Assembly: GCA_023254445.1 (NCBI GenBank)
Contig: JALRLN010000023.1
Span: 1,562-14,345 of the forward strand
From: Candidatus Poseidoniaceae archaeon
GTDB taxonomy: Archaea; Thermoplasmatota; Poseidoniia; Poseidoniales; Poseidoniaceae
Reading direction: 5' to 3'
Length of the DNA: 12,784 bases
Part shown: one piece after another, positions 1 through 5,920 of the stretch
Layout: each line of letters opens with the position of its first letter
How positions within the stretch are numbered: position 1 is the stretch's first letter
Program-made: the position numbers and the translations under genes
The notes under the pieces: generated by a model
The model's input: only the letters and a program-made list of their open reading frames with translations
Database searches by the model: none
What the model was told of the DNA's origin: nothing

Positions 1-212
1 TCGGGGACGACGACGACGATCTGAGGGATGCGTTGCTGCGCGCTCAGAACATGGGGGCGCGGCTGGTCGGGACGGCCGACCATACCGTGTCGCACTCGCT
101 GTACCTGCTCGACCCGGACGGCAACGAAGTCGAACTGTACGTCGATGTCCCCGGCATCGATTGGAAGGACCCTGCATGGCTCGAGGAGCCTATTCGAGGG
201 CTTCGGCTGTGA
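1..212 (+). CDS. VOC (glyoxalase/dioxygenase) fold protein, C-terminal end only
   Basis: The reading frame enters at the window edge (codons from base 3) and ends at TGA 210-212, giving about 69 residues. The visible stretch HSLYLLDPDGNEVELYVD is the classic last strand of a vicinal-oxygen-chelate (VOC) domain: a DPDGN turn followed by a strand whose glutamate (ELY) is normally a metal ligand. This is known from glyoxalase I, extradiol dioxygenases and bleomycin-resistance proteins. Most of the protein is missing, so the substrate cannot be assigned. An extradiol-dioxygenase-like or glyoxalase-like enzyme are both possible. The tail after the motif (GIDWKDPAWLEEP) resembles short C-terminal tails of single-domain dioxygenase-like VOC proteins. 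Its stop codon directly abuts the etfA stop on the other strand. Confidence 0.75.
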   Translation, partial: GDDDDDLRDALLRAQNMGARLVGTADHTVSHSLYLLDPDGNEVELYVDVPGIDWKDPAWLEEPIRGLRL

Positions 213-1139
213 TCAGGACATCATGCCTGCCAGCGCATCGCTGAGCACAGGAAGGGCTTCCTCCCAGGTGGCCACGATGCCGTAGTCGGCGTGCTTGAAG
301 ATGGGGGCGTCCGCATCTTTGTTGATGGCCACGATGTATTTCGACGAGCGCATGCCCGCAAGGTGCTGAATCGCACCCGAGATGCCGACCGCGATGTACA
401 GGTTGGGATTGACGGTCTTGCCCGTTTGCCCGACCTGCATGCTGTGGGGGATTTCGTCCCACGTGTCCACGGCCGCGCGGGACGCACCCACAGCCGCGCC
501 GATGGTGTCCGCCAACGCTTCGAGGTGGCGGAAGTTGCCGGGCTCGCCCATGCCACGTCCGCCGGAGACGATGATGTTCGCCTCGGCCACGTCGAGGCGT
601 GCGCTTGCGCGGGCCACGACCTCGAGCACGGCGGTCTTCAGGTCGCCGCTGGCGTCCACCACGGACACGTCAGCGTCCGCGGCAGCAGCGGGGGCCATCA
701 CGTTCGCACGGACGGTGACCACAGCAGCACCGTCAACGGCGACGGTCTGCATGGCCTTGCCGGACAGGATTGGGGAGGTCAACTGCCCACCGTCGATCGA
801 AACGACGTCCTGCACGACGGGAAGGCCGCGACGGGCGGCGAGGCGGGCAGCGAGGTCCTTCGACCGTGAAGAGGCGAGGGCCACGACGTGGCCGGCAGGG
901 GCGATGCCGTCGATGGCCTCGGCCCATGCTGCAGCGTCGTAGGACGAAAAGACAGGCGACTTCGCAGCGATCACGCGGCTCACACCGGCGAATCCAGCGG
1001 CATCAGCGGAGGCCCCGTCGGTGCACGGCACCACAAGCACTGGCGCTCCACCAAGGGCAAGCGCGGCGGTGACGAGTTCGGCGGTCGCGGGAGCAACGAC
1101 GCCCCCGTTCATTTCAGCGATGATGATGGTCTCGGTCAT
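213..1139 (-). CDS. etfA: Electron transfer flavoprotein, alpha subunit
   Basis: This 308-residue protein has the usual length of EtfA. It starts MTETIIIAEMNGG, the typical first strand of domain I, and carries the conserved C-terminal FAD-binding domain. SGGRGMG lies at residues 192-198, QVGQTGKTVNPNLYIAVG runs from 235, GISGAIQHL follows at 252-260, and the INKD motif is at 272-275. By family knowledge EtfA holds the FAD that takes electrons from acyl-CoA dehydrogenases and related flavoenzymes and passes them to a membrane ETF:quinone oxidoreductase. The ATG at 1139 follows the etfB stop by 9 bases. A GAGGTGA Shine-Dalgarno (1144-1150) overlaps that stop, so the pair is probably translationally coupled and made in equal amounts. 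A matching dehydrogenase lies at 5921-7096. No bifurcating-type N-terminal extension is seen. Confidence 0.96.
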   Translation of the reverse strand: MTETIIIAEMNGGVVAPATAELVTAALALGGAPVLVVPCTDGASADAAGFAGVSRVIAAKSPVFSSYDAAAWAEAIDGIAPAGHVVALASSRSKDLAARLAARRGLPVVQDVVSIDGGQLTSPILSGKAMQTVAVDGAAVVTVRANVMAPAAAADADVSVVDASGDLKTAVLEVVARASARLDVAEANIIVSGGRGMGEPGNFRHLEALADTIGAAVGASRAAVDTWDEIPHSMQVGQTGKTVNPNLYIAVGISGAIQHLAGMRSSKYIVAINKDADAPIFKHADYGIVATWEEALPVLSDALAGMMS

Positions 1140-1143
1140 GGGT

Positions 1144-1151
1144 TCACCTCA
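1144..1151 (-). promoter_or_regulatory. Stop-embedded Shine-Dalgarno between etfB and etfA
   Basis: Minus strand TGAGGTGA: the TGA (1151-1149) is the etfB stop, and GAGGTGA is the ribosome binding site for etfA, 4 bases before its ATG. This arrangement suggests termination-reinitiation coupling of the two subunits. Confidence 0.65.
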
Positions 1152-1886
1152 GAGCACGTTGGCCTCCTCACGGAGCAAACGGGCGACGTCTGCTGCTGCA
1201 GCGCCACCGTGGAAGGTCTTGCCCTCAGGCTTGGCAGGAGGAAGGGCGCACGACACCACGCGAACGCTGCTCGCACCAACCTGGGCAGCACGAACGTCAA
1301 CGGTCGCTTTCTTGGCCTGCATGATGCCTTTGACGTTGGGCTTGCGCACCTTGAGGTCACCCTTGTCGCAGGAGAACACTGCAGGAAGGGAGACTGAGAG
1401 GCGGGCGTCTCCACCTTCAGCAGGCACGGTCGCGGTCACGTCAGCGCCGAAGTCGAGGGCGAGGACGTTGGAGGCGCTCGCCCAACCCAGATGCTCAGCA
1501 AGGCCTGGTCCGGTCGACCCCGCGCCTGTGTCTGCTGCGGACTTGCCGCAGTACACCACCTCGGCACCGAGGTCACGGATGGCGGCTGCGAGCGCCCCTT
1601 GAACGGCGTTGGAATCGGCCCATCCATCGTGGTCCAAGCGAACGATGTGGTCGGCGCCAATGGCCTTGGCGTCCTTCAGGATCTTGTCTGCACCTGCACC
1701 TCCGAGGGTGACCGCGGTGACCTCGCCCCCAGCGGCTTCCTTGTGCCGAAGTGCGGCCTCAAGAGCGAACTCGTCGTAAGGGCTCATGACCATCTTCATG
1801 CCGCTGAAATCAACGGCTCCGCCGCTGATGCTGACGGGGGCGTTCGTGTCCGGAACCTGCTTGACGAGGACGACGATGTTGGGCAT
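1149..1886 (-). CDS. etfB: Electron transfer flavoprotein, beta subunit
   Basis: The 245-residue EtfB begins MPNIVVLVKQVPDT, the standard EtfB start. It has the nucleotide-binding stretch CGKSAADTGAGSTGPGLAEH (113-132) and the loop RKPNVKGIMQAKK (181-193), which corresponds to the recognition loop that docks onto acyl-CoA dehydrogenases in the mitochondrial protein. The frame stays open to 2267 upstream, but that extension overlaps the divergent gene and does not look like EtfB. The ATG at 1886 is preceded by AAGGTGA (1891-1897) at a 4-base spacing, which fixes the start. It is the first gene of an etfB-etfA operon. Its partner is EtfA. The heterodimer carries electrons from beta-oxidation-type dehydrogenases to the respiratory chain. 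Confidence 0.96.
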   Translation of the reverse strand: MPNIVVLVKQVPDTNAPVSISGGAVDFSGMKMVMSPYDEFALEAALRHKEAAGGEVTAVTLGGAGADKILKDAKAIGADHIVRLDHDGWADSNAVQGALAAAIRDLGAEVVYCGKSAADTGAGSTGPGLAEHLGWASASNVLALDFGADVTATVPAEGGDARLSVSLPAVFSCDKGDLKVRKPNVKGIMQAKKATVDVRAAQVGASSVRVVSCALPPAKPEGKTFHGGAAAADVARLLREEANVL

Positions 1887-2012
1887 ACGTTCACCTTGCT
1901 GACCGCACCACCGGGGCGGAGTCCAAGAAGGTTGTCCGACGCCTGCAGAGAGGCTCAGATGTGCGTTCACAGAGGGAGGGTTCAAGGGCCATCGCTCCCG
2001 TAGGCGAATATC
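1887..2012. promoter_or_regulatory. Divergent intergenic region between etfB and the MCM-N gene
   Basis: These 126 bases separate two genes that are read outward and so should hold both promoters. Apart from the etfB Shine-Dalgarno I see no convincing AT-rich TATA element in it. The region is as GC-rich as the genes. A TAG at 2001-2003 closes the MCM-N frame just upstream of its ATG. The only ribosome-binding hint for that gene is AGGCGA at 2002-2007. Confidence 0.4.
1891..1897 (-). promoter_or_regulatory. Shine-Dalgarno that fixes the etfB start
   Basis: AAGGTGA on the minus strand lies 4 bases before ATG 1886. It decides in favour of the 245-residue EtfB against the longer open frame that reaches 2267. 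The same motif and spacing (GAGGTGA, 4 bases) recur in front of etfA. Confidence 0.7.
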
Positions 2013-2927
2013 ATGTCCTACGAACGACGACCCATCGGGCCCGAAGAAGACCTGCAGGACCTGATGGACGCCTTCGGTGAGCTCTTTGAAGGGGCGTACA
2101 TGGGCGAACTGCGCTCCCTTGGTTCCTGCGAGGAGCAGGTGTTCTCGTTCGATGTCGAGTACGCCGACCTGATGGAACATGACGTGATTCGAGACCATCT
2201 GGTGGACGACATCGAACGCTTCATGCTCACGGGCGAGCAGGTGCTCAACGACCGGTTTCGTCAGCACATGAAAGCACCGTGCCGCCTTGTGCTGCGTTTG
2301 GCAGGCCTTCCGGAAGAGCGACGCAGGCCACTCGACAGCCTTCGAATGCGGGACCGGGGGCGTCTGTTCACCTTCGACGTCGCCGTGACCGGCACGACCC
2401 CGCCGATCGGGTACCTCCAGCGGGCCACGTACACGTGCAGGGTTCCGGGATGCGGAGAAACCGTCCAGGTGGACCAGCGGCTGGCGAGGGAGCGAGAAAA
2501 ACCGTCATCCTGCCAAGCCTGCATGCAGCGCATGTTCGACGGACTTCCCGACAACGACGAAGGTGAGTACATCCGAAGGATGGCGGAACAAAGGGGGATG
2601 TTTGGTGACTTTGGCCTTGTGACCGAAGACTTGCGCTACATCGACGTGCAGTACCTCTCTGTGGTGGACGTCGTCCCGAGCGGAAAGGGACCGTGGGGCC
2701 AAGGGCGCCACACGTGGACGGCGGTCGTGGATGAAGACCATGTCGGGTCCTACCCCGTCGGCTCGTTGCTCCGGCTGCACGCCACGGTCAACGTGGACCA
2801 CCTGCCGGAGCGGACGTTCGCCAAGGACACGCGGCGTTGCCTCCTCCTGCGGGTGGAAGGCATCGAGCCGTTGGACGACGCTGCTCATGTCGACGACGTT
2901 CAGTGGTCCAATGGACCACCGGTCTGA
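2013..2927 (+). CDS. Stand-alone MCM N-terminal tier protein (no AAA+ helicase domain)
   Basis: This 304-residue protein matches the N-terminal half of archaeal MCM from end to end. Residues 40-80 (FSFDVEYADLMEHD, then a helical run ending EQVLND) resemble the helical A domain. Residues 110-145 (DRGRLFTFDVAVTGTTP, YLQRATYTC) resemble the first OB strands. C142, C147, C167 and C170 form a CX4C...CX2C zinc site. Residues 200-262 (FGLVTEDLRYIDVQ, RHTWTAVVDEDHV, YPVGSLLRLHATVNV) match the MCM pattern of DxQ strand, PR-type hairpin and PGD-like turn. In MCM this tier binds DNA and makes the hexamer ring. The protein then stops where MCM would continue into the ATPase; no Walker A, Walker B or arginine finger is present. 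An in-frame TAG at 2001-2003 and ATG at 2013 fix the start, and the downstream sequence is the tyrS gene, so this is not a frame-broken helicase. It could modulate MCM, bind DNA alone, or do something unrelated. The fold assignment is fairly secure, the function unknown. Confidence 0.8.
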   Translation: MSYERRPIGPEEDLQDLMDAFGELFEGAYMGELRSLGSCEEQVFSFDVEYADLMEHDVIRDHLVDDIERFMLTGEQVLNDRFRQHMKAPCRLVLRLAGLPEERRRPLDSLRMRDRGRLFTFDVAVTGTTPPIGYLQRATYTCRVPGCGETVQVDQRLAREREKPSSCQACMQRMFDGLPDNDEGEYIRRMAEQRGMFGDFGLVTEDLRYIDVQYLSVVDVVPSGKGPWGQGRHTWTAVVDEDHVGSYPVGSLLRLHATVNVDHLPERTFAKDTRRCLLLRVEGIEPLDDAAHVDDVQWSNGPPV

Positions 2928-2945
2928 GCCTCAGGATTGACCGGT
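2904..2945. repeat. Nested inverted repeats at the MCM-N/tyrS convergent junction
   Basis: Three inverted repeats crowd the tail-to-tail junction. TGGTCCA/TGGACCA (2904-2910, 2912-2918) is a 7-base perfect repeat with one central base. ACCGGTC/GACCGGT (2918-2924, 2939-2945) is a 7-base perfect repeat enclosing both stop codons. CTGAG/CTCAG (2924-2928, 2930-2934) sits in its loop. A bidirectional RNA hairpin that separates the two transcripts is possible, but there is no T-rich tract of the kind archaeal terminators use. Only the repeats are seen; the role is inference. Confidence 0.4.
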
Positions 2946-4076
2946 CAGTTGCCGCACGATGGCCAAACGCTCCGGATGGGCCGTGAAGTGCTCCTCGACG
3001 GGACGAAGGCCTTCCGCAAGCCCGTCCGCCACACCCCACTTCGCGTCGAGGGGGTGGAGCGTGCCGTCCATGACGGCCGCCCGGAAGGCGTCGAGGTCCG
3101 TCCATTCGGACGGTTCGCCAAACTTCGGATTGGGGGTGACGTGAATCACGCCTTGCTCGGGCAGGACAATGTGAGCGGCCAGTTCGTACACAGGAGACTG
3201 CTCATCCTCTGGGTCAAGGTACGCCTTGCGCATCTTCTTTCGCATGACCTGCACGTCGTCGTGAAGGAGGATGGCACCGCGCGGATCGGATTTGCTCATC
3301 TTGTGATCGAAGGACTCCATCCGTCCACCCGAGGCGTTCAGGGCCGACAGGATGGGTGTATGCAAGCAGGTGGCCTTCGGCCATCCCCACTTCGAGGACA
3401 CGTCACGCATGTACATGTGCGCCTTGCGTTGGTCCATGCCACCAATGGCCACGTCGATGTTCAGGTGCCCGATGTCGGCCGCCTGCATGGCTGGGTAATA
3501 GAACCGGGAGAGGTCGTGGTCGGACGACGCTTCATCGCGACCCATGATGGAGAAGGTCTTCCGCACCTGCGCCAGCGTCATTCCCTTGCTGCAGCGGAGC
3601 ACCCGAGCCCAATAGGCGCCGTCGGACATCACGGTTGACGCCCAGAGGAAACGCAGTTGGCCTGGCCCTTCCCCCTCTTCAGGGTGGCCGAGGAGGGCGC
3701 GGAAGGTATCCTCCATGTAGCGAGCCGTTGCCTGAATGGCGTCGAGGTCACCCCCGAACTTGTCGTTGACCCATGCGTGCCAATCGGCAAGGAAGATCAG
3801 CACGTTCACGTCTGCGTCCAGCATTTTACGGAGACGCAAGGCCAACACCTTCCAGCCGATGTGGGCGGTGCCGGACGGCTCGAAACCAACGTAACAGCGG
3901 ATGACGTCATCGCCCGCCATGCTTGGGCCGCCGCTGAGCACCGAGAGAAGGTGGTCAAGTCCGACGACTTCCTCCGCCCCGTCCACCATGAGGCGAAGCC
4001 GGTGTTGAGCGTCCTCGGTCAAGTCAGCCATGGAAGGGTGCCGGTCGAGCAGGTCGTCGAACTGCACCTGCTCCAT
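2931..4076 (-). CDS. tyrS: Tyrosyl-tRNA synthetase, archaeal type
   Basis: This 381-residue class Ic aminoacyl-tRNA synthetase charges tRNA-Tyr with tyrosine in the cytoplasm. The HIGH motif reads HIGW (72-75) after the archaeal signature YVGFEPSG (62-69). The KMSKS loop is intact at 259-263. The tyrosine pocket is recognisable as YPAMQAAD (194-201), in which Y194, Q198 and D201 match the tyrosine-binding Tyr/Gln/Asp set of archaeal TyrRS; D201 favours Tyr over Trp. AIGGMDQRKAHM (210-221) is also typical. It is longer than the roughly 310-residue minimal methanogen enzyme, with extra residues at the N-terminus and in the insert around 131-140. The frame is open to 4166, but ATG 4076 has GAGGTGG (4082-4088) 5 bases upstream, overlapping the stop of the preceding gene. 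That decides the start and implies an operon with it. Confidence 0.96.
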   Translation of the reverse strand: MEQVQFDDLLDRHPSMADLTEDAQHRLRLMVDGAEEVVGLDHLLSVLSGGPSMAGDDVIRCYVGFEPSGTAHIGWKVLALRLRKMLDADVNVLIFLADWHAWVNDKFGGDLDAIQATARYMEDTFRALLGHPEEGEGPGQLRFLWASTVMSDGAYWARVLRCSKGMTLAQVRKTFSIMGRDEASSDHDLSRFYYPAMQAADIGHLNIDVAIGGMDQRKAHMYMRDVSSKWGWPKATCLHTPILSALNASGGRMESFDHKMSKSDPRGAILLHDDVQVMRKKMRKAYLDPEDEQSPVYELAAHIVLPEQGVIHVTPNPKFGEPSEWTDLDAFRAAVMDGTLHPLDAKWGVADGLAEGLRPVEEHFTAHPERLAIVRQLTGQS

Positions 4077-4081
4077 GCCAT

Positions 4082-4089
4082 CCACCTCA
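4082..4089 (-). promoter_or_regulatory. Stop-embedded Shine-Dalgarno in front of tyrS
   Basis: Minus strand TGAGGTGG: the TGA (4089-4087) ends the upstream DUF5611-like gene, and GAGGTGG is 5 bases before the tyrS ATG at 4076. It rules out the longer open frame beginning at 4166. It is the same TGAGGTG arrangement as between etfB and etfA. Confidence 0.65.
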
Positions 4090-4605
4090 AAGCAAATCCT
4101 TGAGTTTCTTGATCTGACCTTCTGTCGGACTCGCACCCTCGTCGAGCGTTGCTTGGAGGGTGTCAATTTGTGCGTGGATGGCAGCCTTGTCGTCCTCTGT
4201 GAGGTTGGTGGCCATCTCCAAACTCTTCAGAGCCATTTTGATCGTCGATTTTGCGCTTGAGATGTTCTTTGCCTCCTCTTTCGCCTTGTCCCCACGTTGC
4301 TTGGCCGTGTACCCGGTTGCAGCGTCCAAAAAGGAGGACCAGCGGCGTCGAGATTCCATGGCCAACTCACGGCCTTGTTCCTCCAAAAAGGCCTCGAGGT
4401 CCTGCCCCTTGAGTTGGGTCACGTCCACCACGAGGCGGCCGTCGAGGTATTCCCCAGAAACGTTCGACATCAGCCCGAAGGAAGCCGTGAAGCGACCCTC
4501 AGCGTCGGCATTGGCTCCGTCAAACGTCTCCGCCGCAAGTTTGGCGAGTCCTGCGTTGCCCCCGACCTTTTTCTCATGACCACGACGAACGTGAAAGCGC
4601 TCCAT
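4087..4605 (-). CDS. Small DUF5611-like protein of unknown function
   Basis: This 172-residue soluble protein is without signal or membrane segment. The N-terminal half (1-80) looks like an alpha/beta domain: it starts MERFHVRRGHEKK, and GEYLDGRLVVDV (51-62) reads as a strand-turn-strand. Residues 86-104 (RRRWSSFLDAATGYTAKQR) resemble the conserved segment I associate with archaeal DUF5611 proteins of Thermoplasmata and methanogens; that match is from memory and tentative. Residues 105-172 are Lys/Glu/Ala/Leu-rich and probably helical, perhaps a coiled coil. The ATG at 4605 is chosen because AGGTGGG (4612-4618) lies 6 bases upstream. The frame continues to 4806 but would then overlap the divergent gene. 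Coupling to tyrS suggests a housekeeping, possibly translation-related, context, but no function can be read from the sequence. Confidence 0.8.
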   Translation of the reverse strand: MERFHVRRGHEKKVGGNAGLAKLAAETFDGANADAEGRFTASFGLMSNVSGEYLDGRLVVDVTQLKGQDLEAFLEEQGRELAMESRRRWSSFLDAATGYTAKQRGDKAKEEAKNISSAKSTIKMALKSLEMATNLTEDDKAAIHAQIDTLQATLDEGASPTEGQIKKLKDLL

Positions 4606-4700
4606 GCACCACCCACCTGCAGGTGCGGCATAAGGTTCGTGGCCAGCATTGGGACGTGCGGTAGGGGAGAGGTTTTCACCAGACTCCGCGAGCCCCAAGC
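4606..4700. promoter_or_regulatory. Divergent intergenic region, DUF5611-like gene / propeller gene
   Basis: These 95 bases lie between outward-reading genes. On the minus strand, CCTTATGCC (4628-4636) lies about 23-31 bases before ATG 4605 and is a weak TATA-like candidate. Nearer the gene is its Shine-Dalgarno AGGTGGG (4612-4618). For the plus-strand gene only GGTTTTC (4671-4677) stands out, 24-30 bases before ATG 4701, compatible with a leaderless transcript but not convincing. Confidence 0.3.
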
Positions 4701-5870
4701 ATGCGAAGGCGCTGCGTTGTGGTGCTGGCGATGCTGATGTTGAGCCTGCCGCTCGCATCAGCGGCTCCCGCCGTCGTGCTGGAAGACCACGGTCAACTTG
4801 AGGCACCGGGAGCCATCACCGCCATCGACGTTCGACCCGGTGGCGCGGCCGTGTTGCTTGTCGGCGAGGACGGCTACGCGCATCGCATCGACGGCGCGCA
4901 ACCCACGCGAAGGGACCTCGACGTTCAATTGGGAACAGGTCGCACGGCAGACTTTCACGACGTGGACTGGCACCCTGGCGGTGCAACCGCCCTTCTTGTC
5001 GGTGCTTCGGGCATGCTGATGCGGTACGAAGGGGACACCCACGCCATCTCGTCGGTCGACGGTTCGGCGTTGCTCGCCGGCCGTGACCTCATCGGTGTCG
5101 AATGGCGCCCCGGCGCAGACGTGGCGTACATCGCTGCACGGGACGGCGCGCTGTGGCGCTATGCAGCGGGTTCAGGCCCGGTCTTGATCGACGACGGATT
5201 GAGCACAACGGACATCACCTCCCTGACCTGCCACCGCGCCGCCAACATTTGCGTGGTCACCACGTCGGACGACGGCCTCGGTTTGATTGGTCGGGACCAC
5301 GAGTTGGTGTGGTTGAGCGGGACCTCCACGACCACGTGGGTGGCCTCCTCGTGCGCGGATTCAACGCTCAACGAATGCACCGCGTACGGCATGGGGTTGA
5401 CGACGGTCGTCATCCAACTGAACACGGAGACCGCGTCGGCCAGCACGGTCGGCAAGGTCCGACCACTCGTCCCAATGAACGCAGAAATGACGGGGGCGTC
5501 CGTCGCCGCAGGTGGCTCATCGCTCGTGCACCTCTCCCCGATGGGCTTGCTCCGCCACGACCCGATCAGCGACGAGATCTACGATCACCTGAACGCAGAG
5601 CAACTCGTCGCCTTCGACCCCGTCATCGCCGGGCGCGCCATCGCTGGCGTCTGGGAGGACAGCGTCGGAACGGGTTGGTTGCTCACGGCGGACGGGGACC
5701 TCATCGGCATGACGCCGGACATGACAGAGGCGCAGGCCGGAGTGTTCGAAACACTGGGCGGCATTGTTGTGGCGATCGCGGTGATCGGCACCATCGTCGG
5801 CTTGGTCTTCATGAACAGTCCGAAGTTGCAGGCGTGGTACCTTCGCCGTCGTCGCCGTCGTCAAGCCTGA
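4701..5870 (+). CDS. Exported beta-propeller protein with C-terminal membrane anchor
   Basis: This 389-residue protein begins with a clear signal peptide (three arginines, a hydrophobic run, cleavage likely near residues 20-22, ASAAPA). Its body carries WD40/YVTN-like repeat units at about 45-residue spacing: 37-65 (ITAIDVRPGGAAVLLVGEDG), 84-112 (DFHDVDWHPGGATALLVGASG) and 129-155 (DLIGVEWRPGADVAYIAARDG). Weaker units follow to about 335. Two cysteine pairs (177/184 and 218/226) suit disulphides outside the cell. Residues 351-371 form one transmembrane helix, followed by a tail ending in six arginines (RRRRRRQA), which by the positive-inside rule stays in the cytoplasm. The propeller is therefore displayed on the cell surface. 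Ligand and role are unknown; a binding or surface-scaffold protein is likely, an enzyme less so. There is no strong Shine-Dalgarno. Confidence 0.85.
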   Translation: MRRRCVVVLAMLMLSLPLASAAPAVVLEDHGQLEAPGAITAIDVRPGGAAVLLVGEDGYAHRIDGAQPTRRDLDVQLGTGRTADFHDVDWHPGGATALLVGASGMLMRYEGDTHAISSVDGSALLAGRDLIGVEWRPGADVAYIAARDGALWRYAAGSGPVLIDDGLSTTDITSLTCHRAANICVVTTSDDGLGLIGRDHELVWLSGTSTTTWVASSCADSTLNECTAYGMGLTTVVIQLNTETASASTVGKVRPLVPMNAEMTGASVAAGGSSLVHLSPMGLLRHDPISDEIYDHLNAEQLVAFDPVIAGRAIAGVWEDSVGTGWLLTADGDLIGMTPDMTEAQAGVFETLGGIVVAIAVIGTIVGLVFMNSPKLQAWYLRRRRRRQA

Positions 5871-5920
5871 ACCACGGTTGCTGCAACAGGTTCATTGGTC
5901 GGACCCGCTGGACACGTGCC

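Noticed and set aside
291..1602. Several plus-strand open frames opposite etfA and etfB (for example 291-869, 888-1397, 1021-1602).
   Set aside because: Antisense shadows of GC-rich coding sequence. Their translations are His/Arg/Ala-rich with no recognisable domain.
1975..1999. GGGAGG...CTCCC pairing upstream of the MCM-N gene, considered as a hairpin or riboswitch.
   Set aside because: The stem is short and the sequence matches no riboswitch pattern I know.
1887..2267. In-frame N-terminal extension of etfB of 127 residues.
   Set aside because: It overlaps the divergent MCM-N gene, has no EtfB similarity, and the internal ATG 1886 has a strong Shine-Dalgarno and the exact family N-terminus.
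5877..5887. Small inverted repeat GTTGC-T-GCAAC between the propeller and dehydrogenase genes, considered as an operator.
   Set aside because: Five-base arms occur often by chance, and no second copy or nearby promoter element was seen.
5102..5920. Long open frame upstream of and in frame with the acyl-CoA dehydrogenase, which would give a 664-residue fusion.
   Set aside because: Residues before the dehydrogenase ATG are Arg/His/Gly-rich noise read from the propeller gene in another frame. The propeller frame has a signal peptide, repeats and a membrane helix.
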